Of a stretch of 33,329 bases of DNA, positions 7,327-16,618 are shown piece by piece (position 1 is the stretch's first letter; each line of letters opens with the position of its first letter). The position numbers were made by a program, and so were the translations under genes. This DNA comes from Cymbomonas tetramitiformis (Eukaryota; Chlorophyta; Pyramimonadophyceae; Pyramimonadales; Pyramimonadaceae), in NCBI GenBank assembly GCA_001247695.2, contig LGRX02030366.1:1-33329 (forward strand), in the 5' to 3' direction. Under the pieces are notes generated by a model. That model searched no databases. It was not told the origin of the DNA and saw nothing but the letters and a program-made list of their open reading frames with translations.

Positions 7327-9154
7327 GTGCTTAGCCGATCGAGAGCCGATCAAACCTTCCAATGCTCAGGAGGGTACATCCCTCAAACCCCTCCCAATAT
7401 CAAGCTCATATTCCCGGAAGGTTGGAGTACCGCGGAAGGCTTCCGCGACCCGGAGTATGAAACGATTACGAAGAAGGAACGCCTTTTGGCGTGGATTGCG
7501 CCTCCACATCTTCCAATATCTACGAGGGAGCTGGAGTTGTCCGCGAGGTAGCACCCTTTCTCTTTCTTCTCGACGTTGAGGTTGTGTCTTTCTTGCTTCA
7601 CAAGACTCTTTGCTACATGTATGCAACATGGTTACCATATGTTGCATACATATTGAGATTATATTGTCGGGATCCTGGAACACATTGCAGGAAAGTCGAT
7701 GCGCACTATGTGGAAGTGGACACGGTATGGCATCATAAGTGGCTGCCAACGCGACTGCTCCCGCACGATTTCTCCAGACGTTGGCGCACGATTTATCTCC
7801 AGACAATACCGCGTGGCCGACTTGGTTACCACCTTCCGACATCTTGGAGCTAGAACCGGCAACGGTAACCTTTAAGGGGAAATCGTTTCGACTTGTTCCA
7901 CCGGTGCCTAATTGCTTGCAACGGATTGTCGAAAGGATTCGTGGCATGCAAGAGGCAAGGTAAGGGACTCTCGTGGGGCACTATTTCCCTCCCACTATTC
8001 ATCACGTGGCTCGCTGCAATAGTGCTGCAGTACGCTATCGTGATGGTTGCAGCATGTTGATGGGATGTTGAAAACATGTTGGGACGATATTGTGCAGAGA
8101 TGCGGGCGAGGCGCCCCCCGAGGCGCACGAGGCCCAAAGCAAGGAGTCCCCCCCGCCGCCCAATGCCGAGGCACCCACGAGCCCTCCACTAGCCGGCGGG
8201 AGTGCAAGGTAAGGGACTCTCGTGGGGCATGGTTTCCCTCCCACCATTCCTCACGTGGCTCGCTGCAATAGTGCTGCAGCACGCTATCGTGATGGTTGCA
8301 GCATGTTGATGGGATGTTGAACACATGTTGGGACGATATTGTGCAGAGATGCGGGCGAGGCGCCCCCCGAGGCGTACGAGGCCCAAAGCAAGGAGTCCCC
8401 CCCGCCGCCCAATGCTGAGGCACACTAGAGACGGGGACAAAGGGAAAGTGACAAGCCAGTGTTTCGTCCGCGCATCCTTCCCCAAGAATGATGCCGATGC
8501 CGATGACGAGTGGGAGGACAGGTACGACCTCAACCACCAGTGTGCATGCTTCTTTGCCTTTTCGTATATCTCTGCAACATATATGCAATACGTCCCCAAC
8601 ATATTGAGGGTATGTTGTACGTATATTACAAAAACATTGAACATTTCGTGCGCAGGCATGGTATCATCAACGCCATTCTGCGGGTTAGGATTGGCGGTGT
8701 GCTCTACACTTTTTTAAAGTGTGATTGGCTACCCGTGCCCACGGAAGCTCAGATCGCAAGCTTCAAGCTGAAGAACTCCATCCTCGGCGTGGACAAGGTG
8801 TCCAAGGCTTACTACACCTTCAACCCATGGGACACCTCCAAGTACACTATGGACAACCGAGAGCCCTACCTACTGGCCAATCAAGTCCAAGCGCAAGTAG
8901 TGATAGTCAAACACCCCTGCATGGATTCAGCGGTGATACTTGATACGAGCGACCGCAATATGGAGAAACTTGCACTCGTTGATAGGCCCGTAGGTAGTGA
9001 TGGTCACTTTGACACATGCGGGAAGTGTAGAGTCGGTGGCGAGCTCCTTCTGTGTGAGAGGGCAGGCTGCAAAGAGGCTATGCACGTGCGATGCGCAGGG
9101 CTCACCGACATCCCCACTGGAATGTGGTACTGCAGAAAGTGTGATGACGCATAG
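7327..9154 (+). CDS. DUF4216-PHD finger protein of the CACTA-like element (spliced)
   Basis: Suggested exons: 7327-7547 (tentative), 7740-7959, 8098-8208, 8347-8521, 8656-9154. The last exon, joined to 8347-8521 by a clean GT-AG phase-2 intron, gives acidic DADADDEWEDR, then HGIINAILRVRIGG..LKCDWLPV..YYTFNP..EPYLLANQ..QVVIVKHP, the layout of DUF4216, a domain of plant EnSpm/CACTA proteins. It ends with a C4-H-C3 PHD finger (CGKC..CERAGC..MHVRC..WYCRKC, about 9018-9145). PHD fingers usually read histone-tail methylation, so a chromatin-targeted transposon protein is inferred. The DUF4216 part is closely matched by the fragment at 27388-27735, including the identical run QVVIVKHPCM. Odd: exon 8098-8208 is part of a tandem exon-intron duplication, and the frame of 8347-8521 needed for the last exon does not follow from the phase of the preceding intron, so the gene may be broken or the model incomplete. 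Introns consist largely of 11-bp ATTG/GTTG words. Confidence 0.6.
7951..8422 (+). repeat. 249-bp tandem duplication of an intron-exon unit
   Basis: Copies begin near 7951 and 8200 and run together from the end of one exon (CAAG, GTAAGGGACTC donor) through an intron of about 138 bp and its acceptor into the next exon. Both introns are phase 2 and the exon between is 111 nt (37 codons), so the duplication keeps frame. The repeated peptide is an acidic, Pro-rich linker (DAGEAPPEA..QSKESPPPPPNAEA). The second exon copy lacks 13 nt relative to the first and then diverges. Confidence 0.8.
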
Positions 9155-9179
9155 TAGTGCCTCTGTACACATTTGATAT

Positions 9180-9610
9180 ACCTGTAATATACCAGATACG
9201 TATTGCGGACATATTGTAAGTATTGTGCAATATGTGAGCAGCAGGGGGGTCTTACCCCTTTACCCCATGCAGTCATGTGTTGCATAATTCACTCTGATTG
9301 TAGACATATTGCACATGTACTAAAGATATTCTGCATGAGGGAATGTTTCAATATGTGTTCAACACATATATTGCAAACGTGTTGAATGATTCATCTGATT
9401 GTAGACATATTGCACATGTACTAAAGATATTCTGCATGAGGGAATGTTTCAATATGTGTTCAACACATATATTGCAAACGTGTTGAATGATTCATCTGAT
9501 TGTAGACATATTGCACATGTATTGAACGATTCCTTATGCGTGAATGTTTCAACATGTGTTCAACACATGTTCAGTACGTGTGTTGCAGGCGGTTGCAGAC
9601 ATATTGAACA
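9180..9610 (+). repeat. right subterminal 101-bp tandem repeat with phased ATTG words
   Basis: Three copies starting GATTGTAGACATATTGCACA at about 9296, 9397 and 9498; the third is diverged. Within each copy 11-bp words recur (ATTGCACATGT and neighbours). No gene. This mirrors the left subterminal array of the same element but with a different unit. Confidence 0.8.
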
Positions 9611-9932
9611 CCCCTCCAATCGTTTTGCCTTATTTCAATACATCGGGGCCCCAATTCAAAAAGCCCCCCAGAACCGACTTCTGCGATACGCGTTCAAATG
9701 CCGCGAAAACTTGTCCCCATAACGCTAGACCCTTCCTTAGATGATACCAAGTGCTAGTGGGTGAGTCTGACACCATTTGGGTGCCCATGCTAGCATACTC
9801 ATTTTCGCTGTGTCCAGGCTGATCGCGGTTCAATAGTTTGGCCAATATGTTACACGTGTATTGGAATGTCCAGATATTAGCATACCGTCTTCAATATGCC
9901 TCCAATATGCCTCCAATACGTGTTCAACACGT
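9611..9932. other. right end of the CACTA-like element, non-coding
   Basis: No credible gene. The last 70 bases carry inverse-oriented CAAT words phased by 11 bp (CAATATGCCTC twice), as expected of an inverted subterminal region. Confidence 0.45.
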
Positions 9933-9959
9933 GTATTGAACCCGTCTAGAAACGTAGGG
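9933..9959 (-). repeat. right terminal inverted repeat of the CACTA-like element
   Basis: On the - strand it begins CCCTACGTTTCTAGACG. It matches the left end and is followed on the + strand by GCG. Confidence 0.7.
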
Positions 9960-9962
9960 GCG

Positions 9963-10125
9963 ACTCGCGTAATCTCAAAACCAGATTTAAGGACGGGCCT
10001 TACTTACCTACCTCTGACCTTTATAATCTTCACCCAAACCAAATTACCTTACTACCTCTGACCTTTATAATCTTCACCCAAACCAAATTACCTTACCTTA
10101 CTTACCTTACCTTACCTTACCTTAA
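9963..10125 (+). repeat. spacer with CCTTA pentamers and a 48-bp duplicated segment
   Basis: CTGACCTTTATAATCTTCAC plus CCAAACCAAATTACC occurs twice in a row, then TTACC pentamers run up to the first satellite unit. The same segment recurs between units of the following array. Confidence 0.7.
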
Positions 10126-10565
10126 TCAGCAGCGGCAGCAGCAAAGCTCGAATCCCAACGGGCGACGCAGTCGAATGTTACATCTCACGATCGCCGCAGA
10201 CGCCAACGATGACAGTGCCACTACAGTCGCGTGTATGTACCGCGACGCCACCCACGCGTTATGGCATGGCATGTTGGGAAGCAAAAAGCAAAGCACTGTC
10301 GCGCACATGATCCTACGGTCAGATAGTGTAATGGCGAAACTGATTTAAACATCGCATGGCCGACGCGATGTTCGGAAATCAGATAGATTCGCTTTTACAT
10401 TGCATAGCAGACGCGAGGATCGAGAAATGTCAAATCATTAATGGAATGGCAGACTCGATGTTCATGTTCGGATCTCTCGAGTGCGCCACGTCGGCAAGAT
10501 AAATAATCCCATCGACCGTCAGATGCGCCTAGTGGAGATCTTAATTTAAGATCGACCGGGCCTAG
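10126..10565 (+). repeat. satellite unit 1, type B (reference copy)
   Basis: Carries the type B 3' half (GATTTAAACATCGCATGGCC onwards) and ends with the perfect palindrome GATCTTAATTTAAGATC, 8 nt, CTAG. Flanks are A before TC and T after CTAG, both in CCTTA-pentamer spacer. Confidence 0.75.
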
Positions 10566-10587
10566 TACCTTACCTTACTTACCTTAA

Positions 10588-10889
10588 TCAGCAGCAGCAG
10601 CAGCAAAGCTCGAATCCCAACGGGCGATACAGTCGAATGTTCCATCTCACGATCGCCAGACGCTAGCGATGACACTGCCACAACAGTCGCGTGTATGTAC
10701 CACGACGCCACCCACGCGTTATGGCATGGCATGCTGGGAAGCAAAAAGCGAAGCACTGTCGCGCACATGATCCTGCGGTCATATGATGTAATGGCGATAT
10801 CCATGTTAACATCGCATGGTAATTAATCGTGCTGTCCAAAAAGATCGACGCCTAGTGGAGATCGCATATTTGTGATCGACAGCGCCTAG
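10588..10889 (+). repeat. satellite unit 2, type A (reference copy)
   Basis: Carries the type A 3' half (GATATCCATGTTAACATCGC onwards) and ends with GATCGCA-TATT-TGTGATC, 8 nt, CTAG. On the - strand type A copies hold an open frame of 66-98 codons whose C-terminus is a Leu run encoded by the CAG tract. Confidence 0.75.
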
Positions 10890-10901
10890 TACTTAGTCAA
10901 T

Positions 10902-10940
<39 letters not shown>

Positions 10941-11321
10941 AGCTCGAATCCCAACGGGCGATACAGTCGAATGTTCCATCTCACGATCGCCGGACGCTGA
11001 CGATGACAGTGCCACCACAGTCGCGTGTATGTACCACGACGCCACCCACGCGTTATGGCATGGCATGCTAGGAAGCAAAAAGCAAAGCACTGTCGCGCAC
11101 ATGATCCTGCGGTCATATGATGTAATGGCGATATCCATGTTATCATCGCATGGTAATTAATCGTGGTGTCCAAAAAGATCGACGCCTAGTGGAGATCGCA
11201 TATTTGTGATCGACAGCGCCTAGACCTCTGGCCTTTATCGTCTTGGCATGAAGTAAATACCTCACCTCTGACCTTTATCGTCTTGGCATCAAGTAAATTA
11301 CCTTACTTAGTCAATCATCAG

Positions 11322-11353
<32 letters not shown>

Positions 11354-12396
11354 GCAGCAGCAGCAAAGCTCGAATCCCAACGGGCGACGCAGTCGAATTT
11401 TCGATCTCACGATCGCCAGAACCCAACGATGACAGTGCCACTGCAGTCGCGTACATTTATCGCGACGCCACCCACGCGTTATGGCATGGCATGCTGGGAA
11501 GCAAAAAAGCAAAGCACTGTCGCGCACATGATCCTGCGGTCATATGATGTAATGGCGATATCCATGTTAACATCGCATGGTAATTAATCGCGCTGTCCAA
11601 AAAGATCGACGCCTAGTGAAGATCGCATATTTGTGATCGACAGCGCTTAGTACCTTACCTTAATCAGCAGCAGCAGCAGCAAAGCTCGAATCCCAACAGG
11701 CGATACAGTCGAATTTTCGATCTCACGATCGCCAGACGCTAACGATGACAGTGCCACTGCAGTCGCGTGTATGTACCGCGACGCCACCCACGCGTTATGG
11801 CATGGCATGCTGGGAAGCAAAAAGCGAAGCACTGTCGCGCACATGATCCTGCGGTCATATGATGTAATGGCGATATCCATGTTAACATCGCATGGTAATT
11901 GATCGTGCTGTCCAAAAAGATCGACGCCTAGTGGAGATCGCATATTTGTGATCGACAGCGCCTAGTACCTTACTACCTCTGACCTTTATCGTCTTGGCAT
12001 GAAGTAAATTACCTTAGTCAATCAGCAGCAGCAGCAGCAGCAGCAGAAGCAACAGCAGCAGCAGCAAAGCTCGAATCCCAACGGGCGATACAGTCGAATG
12101 TTCGATCTCACGATCGCCAGACGCTAACGATGACAGTGCCACAACAGTCGCGTGTATGTACCACGACGCCACCCACGCGTTATGGCATGGCATGCTGGGA
12201 AGCAAAAAGCGAAGCACTGTCGCGCACATGATCCTGCGGTCATATGATGTAATGGCGATATCCATGTTAACATCGCATGGTAATTAATCGTGCTGTCCAA
12301 AAAGATCGACGCCTAGTGGAGATCGCATATTTGTGATCGACAGCGCCTAGACCTCTGACCTTTATCGTCTTGGCATGAAGTAAATTATCTTAGTCA

Positions 12397-12427
<31 letters not shown>

Positions 12428-14124
12428 AAGCTCGAATCCCAACGGGCGATACAGTCGAATGTTCCATCTCACGATCGCCAGACGCCAACGATGACAGTGC
12501 CACAACAGTCGCGTGTGTGTACCGCGACGCCACCCACGCGTTATGGCATGGCAAGCTAGAAAGCAAAAAGCGAAGCACTGTCGCGCGCATGATCCTGCGG
12601 TCATATGATGTAATGGCGATATCCATGTTAACATCGCATGGTAATTAATCGTGCTGTCCAAAAAGATCGACGCCTAGTGGAGATCGCATATTTGTGATCG
12701 ACAGCGCCTAGACCTCTGACCTTTATAATCTTCACCCAAACCAAATTACCTTACCTACCTCTGACCTTTATAATCTTCACCCAAACCAAATTACCTTACC
12801 TTAGTCAATCAGCAGCAGCAGCAGCAGCAGCAAAGCTCGAATCCCAACGGGCGATACAGTCGAATGTTTCATCTCACGATCGCCAGGCGCTAACGATGAC
12901 AGTGCTACTGCAGTCGCGTACATTTATCGCGACGCCACCCACGCGTTATGGCATGGCATGCTGGGAAGCAAAAGGCAAAGCATTGTCGCGCACATGATCC
13001 TGCGGTCATATGATGTAATGGCGAAAATGATTTAAACATCGCATGGCCGACGCGATGTTCGGAAATCAGATAGATTCGCCTTTACATTGCATAGCAGACG
13101 CGAGGATCGAGAAATGTCAAATCATTAATGGAATGGCAGACTCGATGTTCATGTTCGGATCTCTCGAGTGCGCCACGTCGGCAAGATAAATAATCCCATC
13201 AACCGTCAGATGCGCCTAGTGGAGATCTTAATTTAAGATCGACCGGGCCTAGTACCTTACCTTAATCAGCAGCAGCAGCAGCAAAGCTCGAATCCCAACG
13301 GGTGATACAGTCGAATTTTCGATCTCACGATCGCCAAACGCTAACGATGACAGTGCCACAACAGTCGCGTGTATGTACCACGACGCCACCCACGCGTTAT
13401 GGCATGGCATGCTGGGAAGCAAAAAGCAAAGCACTGTCGCGCACATGATCCTGCGGTCATATAATGTAATGGCGATATCCATGTTAACATCGCATGGTAA
13501 TTAATCGCACTGTCCAAAAAGATCGACGCCTAGTGGAGATCGCATATTTGTGATCGACAGCGCCTAGACCTCTGACCTTTATCGTCTTGGCATGAAGTAA
13601 ATTACCTTACTTACTACCTCTGACCTTTATAATCCTCACCCAAACCAAATTACCTTACCTTAGTCAATCAGCAGCAGCAGCAGCAGCAGCAAAGCTCGAA
13701 TCCCAACGGGCGATACAGTCGAATGTTTCATCTCACGATCGCCAGGCGCTAACGATGACAGTGCCACTGCAGTCGCGTACATTTATCGCGACGCCACCCA
13801 CGCGTTATGGCATGGAATGCTGGGAAGCAAAAGGCAAAGCACTGTCGCGCACATGATCCTGCGGTCATATGATGTAATGGCGAAAATGATTTAAACATCG
13901 CATGGCCGACGCGATGTTCGGAAATCAGATAGATTCGCTTTTACATTGCATAGCAGACGCGAGGTTCGAGAAATGTCAAATCATTAATGGAATGGCAGAC
14001 TCGATGTTCATGTTCGGATCTCTCGAGTGCGCCACGTCGGCAAAATAAATAATCCCATCGACCGTCAGATGCGCCTAGTGGAGATCTTAATTTAAGATCG
14101 ACCGGGCCTAGTACCTTAGTCAAT

Positions 14125-14157
<33 letters not shown>

Positions 14158-14541
14158 AGCTCGAATCCCAACGGGCGGTACAGTCGAATGTTCGATCTCA
14201 CGATCGCCAGACGCTAACGATGACAGTGCCACAACAGTCGCGTGTATGTACCACGACGCCACCCACGCGTTATGGCATGACATGCTGGGAAGCAAGAAGC
14301 AAAGCACTGTCGCGCACATGATCCCGCGGTCATATAATGTAATGGCGATATCCATGTTAACATCGCATGGTAATTAATCGTGCTGTCCAAAAAGATCGAC
14401 GCCTAGTGGAGATCGCATATTTGTGATCGACAGCGCCTAGACCTCTGACCTTTATCGTCTTGGCATGAAGTAAATTACCTTACTTACTACCTCTGACCTT
14501 TATAATCCTCACCCAAACCAAATTACCTTACCTTAGTCAAT

Positions 14542-14577
<36 letters not shown>

Positions 14578-15059
14578 AGCTCGAATCCCAACGGGCGATA
14601 CAGTCGAATGTTTCATCTCACGATCGCCAGGCGCTAACGATGACAGTGCCACTGCAGTCGCGTACATTTATTGCGACGCCACCCACGCGTTATGGCATGG
14701 CATGCTGGGAAGCAAAAGGCAAAGCACTGTCGCGCACATGATCCTGCGGTCATATGATGTAATGGCGAAAATGATTTAAACATCGCATGGCCGACGCGAT
14801 GTTCGGAAATCAGATAGATTCGCTTTTACATTGCATAGCAGACGCGAGGATCGAGAAATGTCAAATCATTAATGGAATGGCAGACTCGATGTTCATGTTC
14901 GGATCTCTCGAGTGCGCCACGTCGGCAAGATAAATAATCCCATCCACCGTCAGATGCGCCTAGTGGAGATCTTAATTTAAGATCGACCGGGCCTAGACCT
15001 CTGACCTTTATAATCTTCACCCAAACCAAATTACCTTACCTTACCTTACCTTAGTCAAT

Positions 15060-15092
<33 letters not shown>

Positions 15093-15387
15093 AGCTCGAA
15101 TCCCAACGGGCGATACAGTCGAATGTTCCATCTCACGATCGCCAGACGCTAACGATGACAGTGCCACAACAGTCGCGTGTATGTACCACGACGCCACCCA
15201 CGCGTTATGGCATGGCATGCTGGGAAGCAAAATGCGAAGCACTGTCGCGCACATGATCCCGCGGTCATATGATGTAATGGCGATATCCATGTTAACATCG
15301 CATGGTAATTAATGGTGCTGTCCAAAAAGATCGACGCCTAGTGGAGATCGCATATTTGTGATCGACAGCGCCTAGTACTTAGTCAAT

Positions 15388-15428
<41 letters not shown>

Positions 15429-16220
15429 CTCGAATCCCAACGGGCGATACAGTCGAATGTTCGATCTCACGATCGCCAGACGCTAACGATGACAGTGCCA
15501 CAACAGTCGCGTGTATGTACCACGACGCCACCCACGCGTTATGGCATGACATGCTGGGAAGCAAGAAGCAAAGCACTGTCGCGCACATGATCCCGCGGTC
15601 ATAATGTAATGGCGATATCCATGTTAACATCGCATGGTAATTAATCGTGCTGTCCAAAAAGATCGACGCCTAGTGGAGATCGCATATTTGTGATCGACAG
15701 CGCCTAGACCTCTGACCTTTATCGTCTTGGCACCAAGTAAATTACCTTACTTACTTACTTAGTCAATCAGCAGCAGCAGCAGCAGCAGCAGCAAAGCTCG
15801 AATCCCAACGGGCGATACAGTCGAATTTTCGATCTCACGATCGCCAGACGCTAACGATGACATTGCCACTGCAGTCGCGTGTATGTACCGCGACGCCACC
15901 CACGCGTTATGGCATGGCATGCTGGGAAGCAAAAAGCAAAGCACTGTCGCGCACCTGATCTTACGGTCAGATAGTGTAATGGCGAAAATGATTTAAACAT
16001 CGTATGGCCGACGCGATGTTCCGGAATCAGATAGATTCGCTTTTACATCGCATAGCAGACGCGAGGATCGAGAAATGTCAAATCATTAATGGAATGGCAC
16101 ACTCGATGTTCATGTTCGGATCTCTCGAGTGTGCCACGTCGGCAAGATAAATAATCCCATCGACCGTCAGATGCGCCTAGTGGAGATCTTAATTTAAGAT
16201 CGACCGGGCCTAGTACTTAA

Positions 16221-16222
16221 TC

Positions 16223-16266
<44 letters not shown>

Positions 16267-16483
16267 AGCGCGAATCCCAACGGGCGACACAGACGAACTT
16301 CCGATCTCACGATCGCCAGACGCTAACGATGACAGTGCCACTGCAGTCGCGTACATTTATCGCGACGCCACCCTCGCGTTATGGCATGGCATGTTGGGAT
16401 GCAAAAAGCGAAGCACTGTCGCGCACATGTTCCTACGGTCAGATGGCCTAGTGGAGATCTCTTTTTGAGATCGATCCGCCTAG
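16221..16483 (+). repeat. satellite unit 16, truncated variant
   Basis: Has the CAG run and core but no type A or B 3' half; it jumps to GGCCTAGTGGA and a third hairpin, GATCTC-TTTTT-GAGATC, 7 nt, CTAG. It ends only 135 bp before the protease start codon. Confidence 0.75.
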
Positions 16484-16618
16484 TAATAAGATACGAGATA
16501 GGCACACCTGCACCTCTGTGCTCTGTTGTGACACGCTGACGAGTCGAGTCCCGAGAGCATTATTTAACACGAACCTGAGTGCAAATTCCACACATTCCCA
16601 GGAAGCCAATTGCCGAAC
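16484..16618 (+). promoter_or_regulatory. likely promoter / 5' UTR of the cysteine protease
   Basis: Unique sequence squeezed between the satellite and the protease ATG. An A/T-rich TATTTAAC word lies near 16561, about 55 bp upstream of the start codon, and is the only TATA-like candidate. The satellite edge is therefore within promoter distance of the gene. Confidence 0.35.

Larger units (their letters stand above)
93..9959 (+). mobile_element. CACTA/EnSpm-like DNA transposon, 9.87 kb, with nested LTR element
   Basis: Seen: the left end starts CCCTACGTTTCT, and the right end is its exact inverse followed by GACG in both (one substitution, G versus A, between). The next CAATACA word is shared, and both ends run on into ATTG words phased by 11 bp. 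GCG flanks both sides (90-92, 9960-9962). Known: EnSpm/CACTA elements make 3-bp duplications, have short terminal inverted repeats usually starting CACTA, carry many short subterminal repeats bound by their accessory protein, and encode proteins with DUF4216. The DUF4216-PHD gene at about 7.3-9.15 kb and the dense 11-bp words match that plan. The words are seen only inside this interval, on both sides of the nested LTR element. Odd: the tip is CCCTA rather than CACTA, and no TNP2-type catalytic transposase is visible, so the element is either non-autonomous or decayed. Inference: one mobile unit. The evidence is internal to this window. Confidence 0.72.
10126..16483 (+). repeat. 16-unit satellite with Helitron-like ends (TC..hairpin..CTAG)
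   Basis: Units start (TC of TCAGCAG, TCGGCAG in the last) at 10126, 10588, 10901, 11318, 11664, 12022, 12398, 12809, 13266, 13668, 14124, 14541, 15059, 15387, 15767 and 16221. Each has a CAG run of variable length, a shared core (AAAGCTCGAATCCCAACGG to GCGCACATGATCC), a type-specific 3' part, then hairpin, 7-8 nt, CTAG. Type A (about 300-330 bp): units 2-7, 9, 11, 13, 14. Type B (about 430-455 bp): units 1, 8, 10, 12, 15. Unit 16 is short. Spacers are of two kinds, both built on ACCTCTGACCTTTAT plus TTACC pentamers. Unit 4 ends CTTAG instead of CTAG. Known: Helitron-type elements run from 5'-TC to a 3' hairpin plus CTRR and insert between A and T. A precedes TC in the units checked, and T follows CTAG in several. 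Origin from a non-autonomous Helitron is inferred. Confidence 0.8.

Noticed and set aside
1..9962. Reading the ATTG arrays as an ordinary intergenic satellite of the host
   Set aside because: I found the 11-bp words only between the two inverted CCCTACG ends, so they belong to the element. This rests on one window.
10145..10160. GCTCGAATCCC in every satellite unit, resembling a pol III B box
   Set aside because: The flanking bases cannot form a T stem and no A box lies at the right distance, only the CAG run; not enough for a tRNA-derived SINE.
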